From contig NZ_OY780958.1 of assembly GCF_963675985.1 (NCBI RefSeq), positions 3,968,001 to 4,032,000 of the forward strand: a DNA stretch of 64,000 nt, given 5' to 3'. This stretch comes from an uncultured Roseibium sp. GTDB lineage: Bacteria; Pseudomonadota; Alphaproteobacteria; Rhizobiales; Stappiaceae. Shown in pieces: positions 52,246 to 60,812 of this stretch (the stretch's first letter is position 1; each line of letters opens with the position of its first letter). The position numbers were made by a program, and so were the translations under genes. The notes under the pieces were generated by a model. The model saw only the letters and a program-made list of their open reading frames with translations, ran no database searches and was not told where the DNA came from.

Positions 52246-52875
52246 TCAGTTCTTCCCTCTCAAAAATGTCGAGGACGTCTCATCGAGAGGCGCGTGAAGA
52301 AACGTCCAGACCGGCGGCTCCAGGTCCGCCAAAAGCGCCGCATCGTCTTCGGGAAGCCTATGTTTTTCATAGGCTTTCGCCATGGGAGACGCCATCGCCG
52401 GCAGAAACGCTCCCGGCCGGTCGACAACGGCGATCGGGACGAGCCCGGTAATCGCGCGCCAGTCCTGCCAGCGGTGGAAACCCGCCATGTTATCCGCGCC
52501 CATGACCCAGACGAATCGCAGGAATGGCCGGCGCAGGCGCAACATTTCGATGGTCCGTGCCGTATAGGGCGATCCGAGAACCGCCTCGTAGGCCGTCACC
52601 TTCATCCTCGGATGATCGGCCAGCACACTGGTCATATGGATCCGCATTTCCAGCGGCGCAAGATCACCGTGTTCCTTGAGCGGATTGCCCGGCGTGACGA
52701 ACCACCACACCTGATCGAGCTGCAGCCGGTTCAGGACCGTCTGCGCCACCAGCCGGTGACCGGAATGGGGCGGATTGAAGGAGCCGCCGAAAATCCCGAT
52801 CCGGTTTCCCGGTTCGGCATGGGGTAGCTTCATCCATTCGGCATGGGCATACCCGCTCGCCATGCTGAAATTCAT
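52246..52875 (-). CDS. nadD: Nicotinate-nucleotide adenylyltransferase
   Basis: The 209-residue nucleotidyltransferase has the GIFGGSFNPPHSGH motif (HxGH at about residues 37-40 of the motif region), WWFVTPGNPLK, VWVMGADNMAGFHRW and a C-terminal STFLR in place of the common ISSTxIR. It adds AMP to nicotinate mononucleotide in NAD synthesis. The ATG overlaps the proA TGA by 4 bases, so it is coupled to the proBA operon. Confidence 0.95.
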   Translation of the reverse strand: MNFSMASGYAHAEWMKLPHAEPGNRIGIFGGSFNPPHSGHRLVAQTVLNRLQLDQVWWFVTPGNPLKEHGDLAPLEMRIHMTSVLADHPRMKVTAYEAVLGSPYTARTIEMLRLRRPFLRFVWVMGADNMAGFHRWQDWRAITGLVPIAVVDRPGAFLPAMASPMAKAYEKHRLPEDDAALLADLEPPVWTFLHAPLDETSSTFLRGKN

Positions 52876-54152
52876 GGACGGGTCTGTCCCTCACCGTGAA
52901 CGCAGTATTTGAAGCTGGTCAGTTGCTCGACCCCGACCGGCCCGCGCGCATGCATGCGTCCCGTGGCAATGCCGATTTCCGCGCCCATGCCGAATTCGCC
53001 GCCATCGGCGAACTGGGTGGAGGCGTTGTGCAGCACGATTGCCGAATCGACCCGCTTGAAGAACTCCGCCGCCGCCGCATCGTCTTCGGTGAGGATGCAG
53101 TCGGTGTGGTTGGAGCCCCAGCGGGCAATATGCTCGATGGCCGCGTCCAACCCGGACACCACCTTCACCGCGAGGATCGGCTCGAGATATTCCGTCGCCC
53201 AATCGTCTTCGGTCGCCGGCACAATGTTTTCGCACAGCTCGATGACCCGGGCATCGCCGCGGATCTCACAGCCCTTGTCCTGCAGTGCCTTGACGATGGC
53301 CGGCAGGCAGGAGGCCGCCACGGCCTCATCGACCAGCAGCGTTTCCAGCGCACCGCAGATGCCGGTTCGGCGCAGCTTGGAATTGACGACGATGTCGACC
53401 GCTTTCTCCAGATCCACCGCCTTGTCGACGAAGATATGCACCAGCCCTTCCAGGTGGGCGAAGACAGGCACGCGGGCCTCTTCCTGCACGCGGGCGACGA
53501 GGCTCTTGCCGCCGCGCGGTACGATCACGTCCAGATTGCCGTCCAGGCCTTTCAGCATTTCGCCGACGGCGGCCCGGTCGGTGACCGGAACCATCTGGAT
53601 CGCGTCCTCCGGCAGTCCAGCGGCCTTCAGCCCCTTCTGCAAGGCGGCGTGGATCGCCTTGTTGGAATGGATCGTGTCGGAGCCACCGCGCAGGATGACC
53701 GCGTTGCCGGCCTTGAGGCACAGGGCGCCGGCATCGGCGGTCACGTTCGGACGGCTTTCGTAGATGACGCCGATAACGCCAAGCGGCGTGCGCACGCGCT
53801 CGATCTTCAGACCGTTCGGCCGGTCCCAGGCGGCGATGACGGAACCGACGGGGTCTTGAAGCGCGACGATGTCTTCCAGGGCCTTGGCAATTGCCTCGAT
53901 CCGCTCTTCGCTCAGCGTGCCGCGATCCAGGAAGGCGGCCGTCTGGCCGTTGGCCTTCATGGCCTCGATGTCCTTGGCATTACCGGCGAGGATTTCCGGC
54001 GTCGCGGCGCGGACGGCCCAGGCCATTTCGGTAAGGGCCTGGTTCTTGGCTTCGGTTGGCGCCGTTGCCAGCACGCGTCCGGCGGCACGGGCACGCCGGC
54101 CGATATCCGCCATCAGGGCCTGAACGTCGCTCAATTCAACCTTATCCAGCAT
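52872..54152 (-). CDS. proA: Gamma-glutamyl phosphate reductase
   Basis: The 426-residue ALDH-superfamily protein has the catalytic Cys in RRTGICGALETLLVD, cofactor segments YESRPNVTADAGALCLKAGN and ILRGGSDTIHSNKAI, and a C-terminal GPVGVEQLTSFKYCVHGEGQ. It reduces gamma-glutamyl phosphate to the semialdehyde in proline synthesis. It is downstream of proB with a 41-base gap. Confidence 0.97.
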   Translation of the reverse strand: MLDKVELSDVQALMADIGRRARAAGRVLATAPTEAKNQALTEMAWAVRAATPEILAGNAKDIEAMKANGQTAAFLDRGTLSEERIEAIAKALEDIVALQDPVGSVIAAWDRPNGLKIERVRTPLGVIGVIYESRPNVTADAGALCLKAGNAVILRGGSDTIHSNKAIHAALQKGLKAAGLPEDAIQMVPVTDRAAVGEMLKGLDGNLDVIVPRGGKSLVARVQEEARVPVFAHLEGLVHIFVDKAVDLEKAVDIVVNSKLRRTGICGALETLLVDEAVAASCLPAIVKALQDKGCEIRGDARVIELCENIVPATEDDWATEYLEPILAVKVVSGLDAAIEHIARWGSNHTDCILTEDDAAAAEFFKRVDSAIVLHNASTQFADGGEFGMGAEIGIATGRMHARGPVGVEQLTSFKYCVHGEGQTRP

Positions 54153-54193
54153 CTTTCCGTCTCACATATTTTCTCGCGCAGAGCGCACATACC

Positions 54194-55351
54194 TTACCGG
54201 TTTTCGGTCCCGTGTGCATCGTCCAGCACGAGATCGTCGCGATGAATCATTTCGGCACGGCCCGGATAGCCGACGATGGCCTCGATCTCGCGGCTGTTGC
54301 GCCCGGCGATCAGCCGCGCCTCGTCGTAGTCATAGGCAACAAGACCCCGGCCGATAAGGCGGCCGTCCGGATCAAGCATGATCACCGCGTCGCCGCGCGA
54401 GAAGCTTCCCTGAACGTCCGTCACGCCCGCCGGGAGCAGGCTCTTGCCGGAGTGGAGCGCCTTCACCGCGCCCTTGTCGAGGCGGATCTCACCGCGCGGT
54501 TCCAGATGACCGCCGATCCAGGCCTTGCGCGCGCTCGAGGGCGAGGCGATCGCCGGGAACCAGGTGCAGCGGGCCCCGTCGTCCAGTTTCGTCAGCGGAT
54601 GCATGGCCTTGCCGGAGGTGATCACCATGGTGGTGCCCGCGGCGGTCGCGATCTTGCCCGCGTCGATCTTGGTCTTCATGCCACCGCGCGACAGCTCCGA
54701 TCCGGCGCTGCCTGCCATGGCTTCCACCTCGGGCGTGATCCGGGGAACCTCCGGCAGAAACACCGCGTCCGGATCGCTTGCCGGCGGCGCGGTGTAAAGC
54801 CCGTCGATGTCGGACAGAAGCACCAGGCAGTCGGCGCTCGCCATGGTCGCCACCCGAGCGGCCAGCCGGTCATTGTCGCCGTAGCGGATCTCGGAGGTGG
54901 CCACAGAGTCGTTCTCGTTGATGATCGGGATCGCGCCGAGCTTCAACAGCGTGCCGATGGTGGCCCGCGCGTTGAGATAGCGCCGGCGCTCTTCCGTGTC
55001 GCCAAGCGTCAGCAGGATCTGGCCCGCCTGCCGGCCGTGGGCGCCGAGCGCCTCCGCATAGGCCTTGGCAAGGGCGATCTGGCCGGCGGCAGCCGCCGCC
55101 TGGCTTTCCTCAAGCTTCAGCGGTCCGGACGGCAGACCTAAGATCCCGCGGCCGAGAGCGATGGAGCCGGAGGATACGATTAGCACCTCCGCGCCGCCGC
55201 GGGTCAGATCGACCACATCGGAAATCAGCGCATCCAGCCAATCATTCTTCAGTTCGCCCCTTTCAACGAGCAGGGCGGACCCGATCTTGACGACGATGCG
55301 GCTATGTCCGGCGAGACGGCGTTTGTCGGAGGACATCAGGCCAGAAGACAT
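54194..55351 (-). CDS. proB: Glutamate 5-kinase
   Basis: The 385-residue protein has an amino-acid-kinase domain (RIVVKIGSALLVERG, VSSGSIALGR, LLSDIDGLYTAPP, GTGGMKTK-like SRGGMKTKIDAGKIA) and a C-terminal PUA domain (SLLPAGVTDVQGSFSRGDAVI). It phosphorylates glutamate in the first step of proline synthesis and is normally inhibited by proline. I chose the ATG at 55351 because it shares one base with the obgE stop (TGATG). Confidence 0.96.
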   Translation of the reverse strand: MSSGLMSSDKRRLAGHSRIVVKIGSALLVERGELKNDWLDALISDVVDLTRGGAEVLIVSSGSIALGRGILGLPSGPLKLEESQAAAAAGQIALAKAYAEALGAHGRQAGQILLTLGDTEERRRYLNARATIGTLLKLGAIPIINENDSVATSEIRYGDNDRLAARVATMASADCLVLLSDIDGLYTAPPASDPDAVFLPEVPRITPEVEAMAGSAGSELSRGGMKTKIDAGKIATAAGTTMVITSGKAMHPLTKLDDGARCTWFPAIASPSSARKAWIGGHLEPRGEIRLDKGAVKALHSGKSLLPAGVTDVQGSFSRGDAVIMLDPDGRLIGRGLVAYDYDEARLIAGRNSREIEAIVGYPGRAEMIHRDDLVLDDAHGTENR

Positions 55352-56397
55352 CAGGGATGCCATCCTTCCTGCTGTTTGGAAGGCACCGCGTTGGCTTCCT
55401 CCTCCTTGTCCTTGTCGATAGCCCGCACGATCATGCGGAGCGCCCGATCCACATTCAACCCGCTTTGCGAGGACAGGATCAGGGGCTTCTGGCCACAGGC
55501 GGCTTCCAGCGATGCGGACCGCTCCGCAATCAGCTCGTCATTCAAGGCATCGCACTTGGACAACGCCACGATTTCCGGCTTGTCGACCAGACCATGACCA
55601 TAGGCTTCCAGTTCGCCGCGCACGACCTTATAGGCTTCGCCCGGATCTTCCTCGCCGGAGCCGTCGACGAGATGCAAGAGTACCCGGGTGCGCTCTACAT
55701 GGCCGAGGAAGCGGTCGCCGAGACCGGTTCCTTCATGGGCGCCCTCGATCAGACCGGGAATATCGGCGATGGCGAAGCTGCGGCTGTCGATTTGAACAAT
55801 CCCCAGGTTCGGGTGCAGCGTCGTGAAGGGATAATCGGCGATCTTCGGCTTGGCGGCGGAGACAGTCGCCAGGAAGGTGGACTTGCCCGCATTGGGCAGG
55901 CCGACGAGACCGGCATCGGCGATCAGCTTCAGCCGCAGCCAGATCCATTTTTCCTCGCCTTCCAGGCCCGGATTGGCCCGGCGCGGCGCCTGGTTCACCG
56001 ACGATTTGAAATGGGCATTGCCGAAGCCGCCGTTCCCGCCCTTCAAAAGCAGGACCTTCTGGCCGACCTCAGTCAGGTCGGCGATGATGGTCTCGTTGTC
56101 CTCTTCCAGGACCTGGGTCCCGACGGGCACTTTCAGCGTCACATCGCCACCGTCGGCGCCGGTGCGGTTCTTGCCCATGCCGTGGACACCGGTCTCGGCC
56201 TTGAAGTGCTGCTTGTAGCGGTAGTCGATCAGCGTGTTCAGCCCGTCGACGCATTCGACATAGACGTTGCCGCCCTTGCCGCCGTCACCGCCGTCCGGAC
56301 CGCCGTATTCGATGTATTTCTCGCGCCGGAACGACACACAGCCCGCCCCGCCATTGCCGGAACGCACATAGATCTTGGCCTGATCGAGGAATTTCAT
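55351..56397 (-). CDS. obgE: GTPase ObgE/CgtA
   Basis: The 348-residue protein has an N-terminal Gly-rich Obg fold (KIYVRSGNGGAGCVSFRREK, GGPDGGDGGKGG) and a GTPase domain: G1 GLPNAGKST, G3 DIPGLIEGAHEGTGLG, G4 LSKCD. It ends in a short Glu/Lys-rich tail. It acts in 50S assembly and stress control. It follows the three GNAT genes after a 24-base gap and is followed by proB. Confidence 0.97.
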   Translation of the reverse strand: MKFLDQAKIYVRSGNGGAGCVSFRREKYIEYGGPDGGDGGKGGNVYVECVDGLNTLIDYRYKQHFKAETGVHGMGKNRTGADGGDVTLKVPVGTQVLEEDNETIIADLTEVGQKVLLLKGGNGGFGNAHFKSSVNQAPRRANPGLEGEEKWIWLRLKLIADAGLVGLPNAGKSTFLATVSAAKPKIADYPFTTLHPNLGIVQIDSRSFAIADIPGLIEGAHEGTGLGDRFLGHVERTRVLLHLVDGSGEEDPGEAYKVVRGELEAYGHGLVDKPEIVALSKCDALNDELIAERSASLEAACGQKPLILSSQSGLNVDRALRMIVRAIDKDKEEEANAVPSKQQEGWHP

Positions 56398-56421
56398 TTG
56401 TTTTGTCTTTCTGTCCGTATC

Positions 56422-56955
56422 TCAGACCGTGACCGTCTTGATTAAGGTATCCCGTTTAAGCCGCAGCACGGTTGACGGCCGGCCCTCACCACGCGCCAGG
56501 CTCTCGCACGTCCCCTTGCTGTCATCCGAAAAGCCGAGCTTGCGCAGGACTTTAAGCGATGCCGGGTTTTCATCCATCGCCTGGCTGGTCAGCTCATCAA
56601 CCGGGTGATTGGCGAACAACCAGGCCAGCGCGGCACCGGCAGCCTCGCTCATATAACCTCTGCCCCAGTAGGGCCGCCCCAGCCAATAGCCCAAAGTGGG
56701 GTCGTTCGGCAACTTGCCGAGCGAGACGCAGCCGATCAAACTGTCGCCGGCATCAAGCGCGAAGACCGTTTCACAGCCCGGCTTGCCGGTGTTTGCCTGC
56801 GACAGCCAGTCGATGCCGTGCTCCCGTGTATAGGGATGAGGAACGAGGGCGAGCATCTTGGAGACTTCATAGTCGCCAATCAGGTCCACGATCCGTTCCA
56901 GGTCGCTTTCGTGCGGAGCACGTAGCGTCAGCCGTTCCGTTTGGATCACCGGCAT
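56422..56955 (-). CDS. GNAT N-acetyltransferase (RimJ/RimL-like), third of three
   Basis: A 177-residue RimJ/RimL-like GNAT: TERLTLRAPHESDLERIVDL, GYWLGRPYWGRGYMSEAAGAAL and MDENPASLKVLRKLGF. The ATG at 56955 overlaps the TAA of the preceding GNAT by one base (TAATG). Such enzymes acetylate protein N-termini, polyamines or small molecules; the substrate here is unknown. It is clearly homologous to the next two genes, suggesting tandem duplication. Confidence 0.88.
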   Translation of the reverse strand: MPVIQTERLTLRAPHESDLERIVDLIGDYEVSKMLALVPHPYTREHGIDWLSQANTGKPGCETVFALDAGDSLIGCVSLGKLPNDPTLGYWLGRPYWGRGYMSEAAGAALAWLFANHPVDELTSQAMDENPASLKVLRKLGFSDDSKGTCESLARGEGRPSTVLRLKRDTLIKTVTV

Positions 56956-57536
56956 TATGCCGCCGCCCTCCGGCTTTCGAACTCGGCCCGCTCCAGTCGG
57001 ACGACGATGTTCGACACCTTCCGGTCCAGGGCCTTGGCAAAACGCACCGTCTTGCCGACCGGCTTGAAGCCCTGCTTGCGCAGCACCGCGCGCGAGGCGG
57101 TGTTGTCCTCGAAAGCCCGAGCGGCGATCGCCTGGCAATGAAAGGCCTCAAACGCCCACGCGAGGACGGCTTCCGCCGCCTCGGTCGCATACCCGAAGCC
57201 GTGGAACGGCCGGCCGAGCCAGTAGCCGAGCGTCGGGCAATCGGGCTGCTCGTCCAGATCGCCCGGCGTCTGGATGGCGACGGTGCCGATGAAGATGCCG
57301 CCGAGCGTGATCGCGAACACCGCCTCCCCGGTCATGCGGTCCAGATCCAGAGGATCCTTGTTCAGGACCTTGTCGACGAAGGCTTCCGCTGCCCCGTCCT
57401 CGTAAGGCCAGGTGCAGCCGGTGAGCCATCGGGCGACCTCGAAATCGCGGCCGCCGAGATTGGCGATCGCCTCCGCATCTCCCTCCTGGAAGGGACGCAG
57501 AACCAGACGGCGGGTCTTCAGGACGGGAAGCGTCAT
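56955..57536 (-). CDS. GNAT N-acetyltransferase (RimJ/RimL-like), second of three
   Basis: A 193-residue GNAT with LKTRRLVLRPFQEGDAEAI, LGYWLGRPFHGFGYATEAAEAVLAW and EDNTASRAVLRKQGFKPVG. The ATG at 57536 overlaps the TGA of the upstream GNAT by 4 bases. It shares the GYWLGRPF-x-G-x-GY motif with its neighbours; the usual R/Q-x-x-G-x-G/A acetyl-CoA loop is changed to HGFGYA. Confidence 0.88.
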   Translation of the reverse strand: MTLPVLKTRRLVLRPFQEGDAEAIANLGGRDFEVARWLTGCTWPYEDGAAEAFVDKVLNKDPLDLDRMTGEAVFAITLGGIFIGTVAIQTPGDLDEQPDCPTLGYWLGRPFHGFGYATEAAEAVLAWAFEAFHCQAIAARAFEDNTASRAVLRKQGFKPVGKTVRFAKALDRKVSNIVVRLERAEFESRRAAA

Positions 57537-58138
57537 GCCGACCTCCCCCACTCCTTCAGCGAGGACCAGACCGCCCGTTCCAGCGAATAGCGCTCGATCG
57601 GAACCGTCCCGCCGGCGCCCAGCGAGCGGATCATCGACTGGTCCCGGTACTGGAAGCCGGACTTGACCAGGACCCGGCGCGAGGCGGGGTTGGTCACCCG
57701 GCAGGCGCCCGAAAGCTCCGCCATGGTCCCGTGGGAAAAGGCATGATCGACCAGCGCATGGACGGCCTCGGTCGCAAGCCCCTGGCCCCAGAAGGGTTCT
57801 CCCAGCCAGTAACCGACGTGAACGCGACCACCGGCTTCCATTTCGCCGTATTTGGCAATGCCGATGAACCGGCCGGTGACATTCATCCGGATGGCGAAGG
57901 TGGCGTTGTTGCCGTCAGAGCTTTGCGCGCGAGCGACCATCGCCTTGGCGTTTTCCAGGGAAAACGGATGGGGCATCTTCGCCAGGTTCGCGGCGATCTT
58001 GTGGTTGTTGGCCAGGAACACGATATCGGCCAGATCGTCCGTTCGCGGCGTATCGAGCCGGATCCGGACAGCTTCCTGCGGCTCGGGGGCCGCACCCAGA
58101 CAACTTTCGTCTAAGAGACCATCACTTTCGACAACCAT
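57533..58138 (-). CDS. GNAT N-acetyltransferase (RimJ/RimL-like), first of three
   Basis: A 201-residue GNAT: RIRLDTPRTDDLADIVFLANN, VGYWLGEPFWGQGLATEAVHALVDHAF and VTNPASRRVLVKSGFQYR. It is the first gene after the rpmA terminator, and translation passes by overlaps into two paralogues and then obgE. Its N-terminal extension of about 25 residues is not shared with the other two. Confidence 0.87.
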   Translation of the reverse strand: MVVESDGLLDESCLGAAPEPQEAVRIRLDTPRTDDLADIVFLANNHKIAANLAKMPHPFSLENAKAMVARAQSSDGNNATFAIRMNVTGRFIGIAKYGEMEAGGRVHVGYWLGEPFWGQGLATEAVHALVDHAFSHGTMAELSGACRVTNPASRRVLVKSGFQYRDQSMIRSLGAGGTVPIERYSLERAVWSSLKEWGRSA

Positions 58139-58160
58139 TTCATTCTCCAGTCAAAGTTCA

Positions 58161-58194
58161 AAAGAAAAGGGGAGATGGCGGCCCATCTCCCCTT
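58161..58194 (-). terminator. Intrinsic terminator after rpmA
   Basis: A 12-bp perfect stem AAGGGGAGATGG/CCATCTCCCCTT with a 4-base loop is followed on the minus strand by TTTTCTTTTG. It separates the rplU-rpmA unit from the GNAT-obgE operon. Confidence 0.88.
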
Positions 58195-58267
58195 GTGTCT
58201 TTGACCGGTTTTGTCTCAAACCGCCGGGGCTTAATGGGCGCCGGCGGGTTTGGAACTCACGTCGGCT

Positions 58268-58537
58268 TTACTCCGCTGCTTCCGCTACCGGGAGCACATT
58301 GATGTAGGTTCGCTTGTTGGCCTTCGCCTGGAACTCCACCTTGCCTTCCACGGTCGCAAAGATCGTATGGTCCTTGCCCATACCGACACCGTTACCCGGA
58401 TGCCACTTGGTACCGCGCTGACGTGCAATGATGTTGCCCGGAATCACGGCTTCGCCGCCGTACTTCTTGATGCCGAGACGGCGACCTGCGGAATCGCGAC
58501 CGTTACGGGACGAACCGCCTGCTTTTTTATGTGCCAT
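58268..58537 (-). CDS. rpmA: 50S ribosomal protein L27
   Basis: The 89-residue L27 begins MAHKKAGGSSRNGRDSAGRR without the N-terminal extension that Firmicutes cleave, and contains VIPGNIIARQRGTKWHPGNG. Its N-terminus reaches the peptidyl-transferase centre. It is 50 bases downstream of rplU. Confidence 0.98.
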   Translation of the reverse strand: MAHKKAGGSSRNGRDSAGRRLGIKKYGGEAVIPGNIIARQRGTKWHPGNGVGMGKDHTIFATVEGKVEFQAKANKRTYINVLPVAEAAE

Positions 58538-58587
58538 GAGGATGCTCCTCGTTGCTTGTTCTTCAGATCAGGGTGAGAAACGGCGGC

Positions 58588-59214
58588 TTACTTGCCGGCC
58601 ATTTCCTTGGCCTGTTCGATCCAGTTGTCGCGTTCGAAGCGGCCCTTCAGGGAGAGCTCTTCTTCAACGCGGGCGACATCTTCGTCCGTCATTGCTGCGA
58701 TCTGGGCGAAGGTGGTGATGCCGGCTTCAACGAGCTTCTTGGCAATCGCCGGACCCAGTCCGTTCAGCTTCTTCAGGTCGTCCGCTTCGCCTGCCGGCGC
58801 TGCGGCTGCAGCCGGCGCGGCTGCTTCTTCGGTCTTTGCCTCGGCCTCAGCCTTCGGAGCGGCGGCCTTCTTCGGCGCTGCAGCCTTGGCGGGCTTGGCA
58901 CCACCGGTCAGGATGTCGGTCACCTTGACGAGGGTGAAAGCCTGACGATGGCCGTTGCGGCGCCGGGAATTCTGACGGCGGCGCTTCTTGAAAACGATGA
59001 TCTTGCGGTTGCGGCCCTGATCGACCACTTCCGCAACGACGCTGGCTCCGTCAACGAGCGGCGCGCCGATGGTGGTGTCCGTGCCGTTTCCGACCATGAG
59101 CACTTCGTCGAAGGTGACGGTGCTGCCGGCTTCGGCATCGAGTTTTTCGACCTTCAGGAGGTCGTCTGCGGCAACGGTGTACTGCTTGCCGCCGGTCTTG
59201 ATCACTGCGAACAT
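58588..59214 (-). CDS. rplU: 50S ribosomal protein L21 with C-terminal helix-hairpin-helix extension
   Basis: 208 residues: the L21 domain (1-103, MFAVIKTGGKQYTV to the basic KKRRRQNSRRRNGHRQ), an Ala/Lys/Glu-rich linker (about 113-150) and an HhH-like domain (LKKLNGLGPAIAKKLVEAGI, then FAQIAAMTDEDVARVEEEL). The extension roughly doubles the length of the E. coli protein and is a frequent feature of alphaproteobacterial L21. The ATG at 59214 is fixed by the L21 N-terminus. The promoter is about 200 bases upstream. Confidence 0.96.
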   Translation of the reverse strand: MFAVIKTGGKQYTVAADDLLKVEKLDAEAGSTVTFDEVLMVGNGTDTTIGAPLVDGASVVAEVVDQGRNRKIIVFKKRRRQNSRRRNGHRQAFTLVKVTDILTGGAKPAKAAAPKKAAAPKAEAEAKTEEAAAPAAAAAPAGEADDLKKLNGLGPAIAKKLVEAGITTFAQIAAMTDEDVARVEEELSLKGRFERDNWIEQAKEMAGK

Positions 59215-59604
59215 GTCTCGCACGTCCTTCTTTTCGTTTTTGTTGCAGGCGCCCCGTTCACCGGAAAGCCCACTTTGTCTATGTTGTTTTCGGCGCCCGC
59301 CCTGCCGGAAACCGGCGGTCCGGGTCTTTGCGATCGAAGGCTTTTTGAAGTCTCGGATCAGGCCTGAAACAACGGGAAAGGCGGAATCTCTTGGAAAGAC
59401 TCCGCCGTTCAGCGTCGGCAATATAGTCAGGACACCCCTCAAGTCAATCAATAAGTGGCGGAATAATGCGCCCTTTCTGCCACTTCGCGGCGTTTTCTTA
59501 GCTGCGCATAAAAATTGCCGAAACAGCCAAACTGCCTCTTGCGGCCCGGGAACGCCTTGTCTATGTTCCGCGCCACTTGAGACCACGTATATCCCAAGTG
59601 CCGC
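59215..59604. other. L21 leader and region up to tRNA-Ser
   Basis: This 390-base divergent gap contains the likely rplU promoter at 59420-59447 and a leader of about 200 bases. A long ribosomal-protein leader could hold an autoregulatory structure, but I did not identify one of a known class. The right part should hold the tRNA-Ser promoter. Confidence 0.45.
59420..59447 (-). promoter_or_regulatory. Sigma-70-type promoter of rplU-rpmA
   Basis: On the minus strand -35 TTGACT (59442-59447) and -10 TATATT (59420-59425) are 16 bp apart and point to rplU. Confidence 0.65.
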
Positions 59605-59694
59605 GGAGAGGTGCCGGAGTGGTCGAACGGGGCGGTCTCGAAAACCGTTGAGCGCGCAAGCGTTCCGAGGGTTCGAATCCCTCTCTCTCCGCCA
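59605..59694 (+). tRNA. tRNA-Ser(CGA)
   Basis: A 90-nt class II tRNA: acceptor GGAGAGG, D-arm GCCGGAGTGGTCGAACGGGG, anticodon loop CTCGAAA (anticodon CGA), a long variable arm (GAGCGCGCAAGCGTTC), T-loop GGTTCGAATCC and an encoded CCA end. Confidence 0.97.
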
Positions 59695-60128
59695 TCACTA
59701 TTTCCGACCACCCCCATATTGATATTAAAGGCCTTTTCGGATCTAGCCGTTTGGCCGGTGCCCCAGTGCGATGGCCCAATTTTGTCTTGGAAGACGGTTC
59801 TGAACTGAGACCCGTGAATTCCTCCAGTTTAGTGTAGAGTCCGTCGCAATCTGCTCTGAGCCCGAAGTTTGGAGCGCCGGAAGCTGGAGTTTTCAGGCTG
59901 TCGCTCTGATGGACGAATCCGGTGAGGGGTTCATCTCATGAAGCCGGATCTGAGAAATTTGCGGAAGCCGTTCGATACGCTACGGTAGATACGGGCGCCG
60001 GTCGTCGTTTACTCTCTTCAGCAGCCTACACGATTTAAGTGTTCCCGCTTAAGTCATTGATTTGGAAATGGTCATAGCTTCGGTTGACAGTGGAAATCGA
60101 ACGACTTCGGTAAACCGGTGCGGAGAGA
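59695..60128. other. 434-base gap between tRNA-Ser and the response regulator
   Basis: It has mixed composition and no open frame with a plausible start and protein-like translation. It could be the decayed edge of a mobile element or simply spacer. I found no terminal inverted repeats. The response regulator ends at 60129, so transcription from the right runs into it. Confidence 0.35.
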
Positions 60129-60812
60129 TCATCCATCCTCGATGAGACTGTAACCGAGACCGTGGACTGTGATGATTTGTGCGCTGCTGCCCCGCAGCCG
60201 GCGGCGCAAGCGCGAAATCAGAACATCGATGGTGCGATCTCCGTAAACCCACTCCCGCCCGCAGATGGCAATGCTGATCTGCATCCGGTTGCATGGACGG
60301 CCGAGTTCCCGGATCAGGCATACAAGCAGCCGTGTCTCAGCCGGCGACAGTGTTTCCGTCCTCCCGGCAACGCTGAGCCGACGCGACCGCGCGTCGAGTT
60401 GCAGCGAAACACCGACGCTAAATTGCGTTTGCTCGCGGGACTTGTGGCGTGCCGCCAGGCAGGCTTTGATGCGCGCGCTCAGAATGACGGGTTCGACCGG
60501 CTTGCAGACGTAGTCGATTGCCCCCATGCCGAGGCCGAGGACCTGGTCGTTCGATGAATCGAGGCTCGACAAGACAATGAAGGGAGCCTTTTTCTCATCC
60601 CGTATCAGCGGGGCGAGAAGCAACCCGTCCGTGTCCGGAAGGCGCCGGTCGAGGAGCACCAGGTCGAAGTCCTTCTCGGTGAGTGCCTTGCGGGCGGATT
60701 CACCATCGGGAGCGTAGCTGAAGCGGTGACCGAGTTGGTCGACGATGTCCTCGACCATGAGCTGTGCCAGAACGTCGTCATCTACGAGGAGGATGTCAGC
60801 TTTGTTGGTCAT
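60129..60812 (-). CDS. OmpR-family response regulator of the hybrid-kinase pair
   Basis: 227 residues: receiver domain (LLVDDDVLAQ, phospho-acceptor Asp55 in LVLLDRRLPDTDG, IVLSSLD, CKPVEP) and winged helix (TLSPAETRLLVCLIRE, REWVYGDRTIDVLISRLRRRL, ITVHGLGYSLI). The ATG overlaps the kinase stop by 4 bases. With the kinase's own receiver and HPt domains it forms a His-Asp-His-Asp relay. The closest well-known architecture is TorS-TorR. The targets are unknown; the divergent cytochrome c gene is the nearest candidate. Confidence 0.92.
   Translation of the reverse strand: MTNKADILLVDDDVLAQLMVEDIVDQLGHRFSYAPDGESARKALTEKDFDLVLLDRRLPDTDGLLLAPLIRDEKKAPFIVLSSLDSSNDQVLGLGMGAIDYVCKPVEPVILSARIKACLAARHKSREQTQFSVGVSLQLDARSRRLSVAGRTETLSPAETRLLVCLIRELGRPCNRMQISIAICGREWVYGDRTIDVLISRLRRRLRGSSAQIITVHGLGYSLIEDG

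Noticed and set aside
59695..60128. Remnant of an insertion sequence between tRNA-Ser and the response regulator
   Set aside because: The base composition looks slightly different, but I could find neither terminal inverted repeats nor a transposase fragment.
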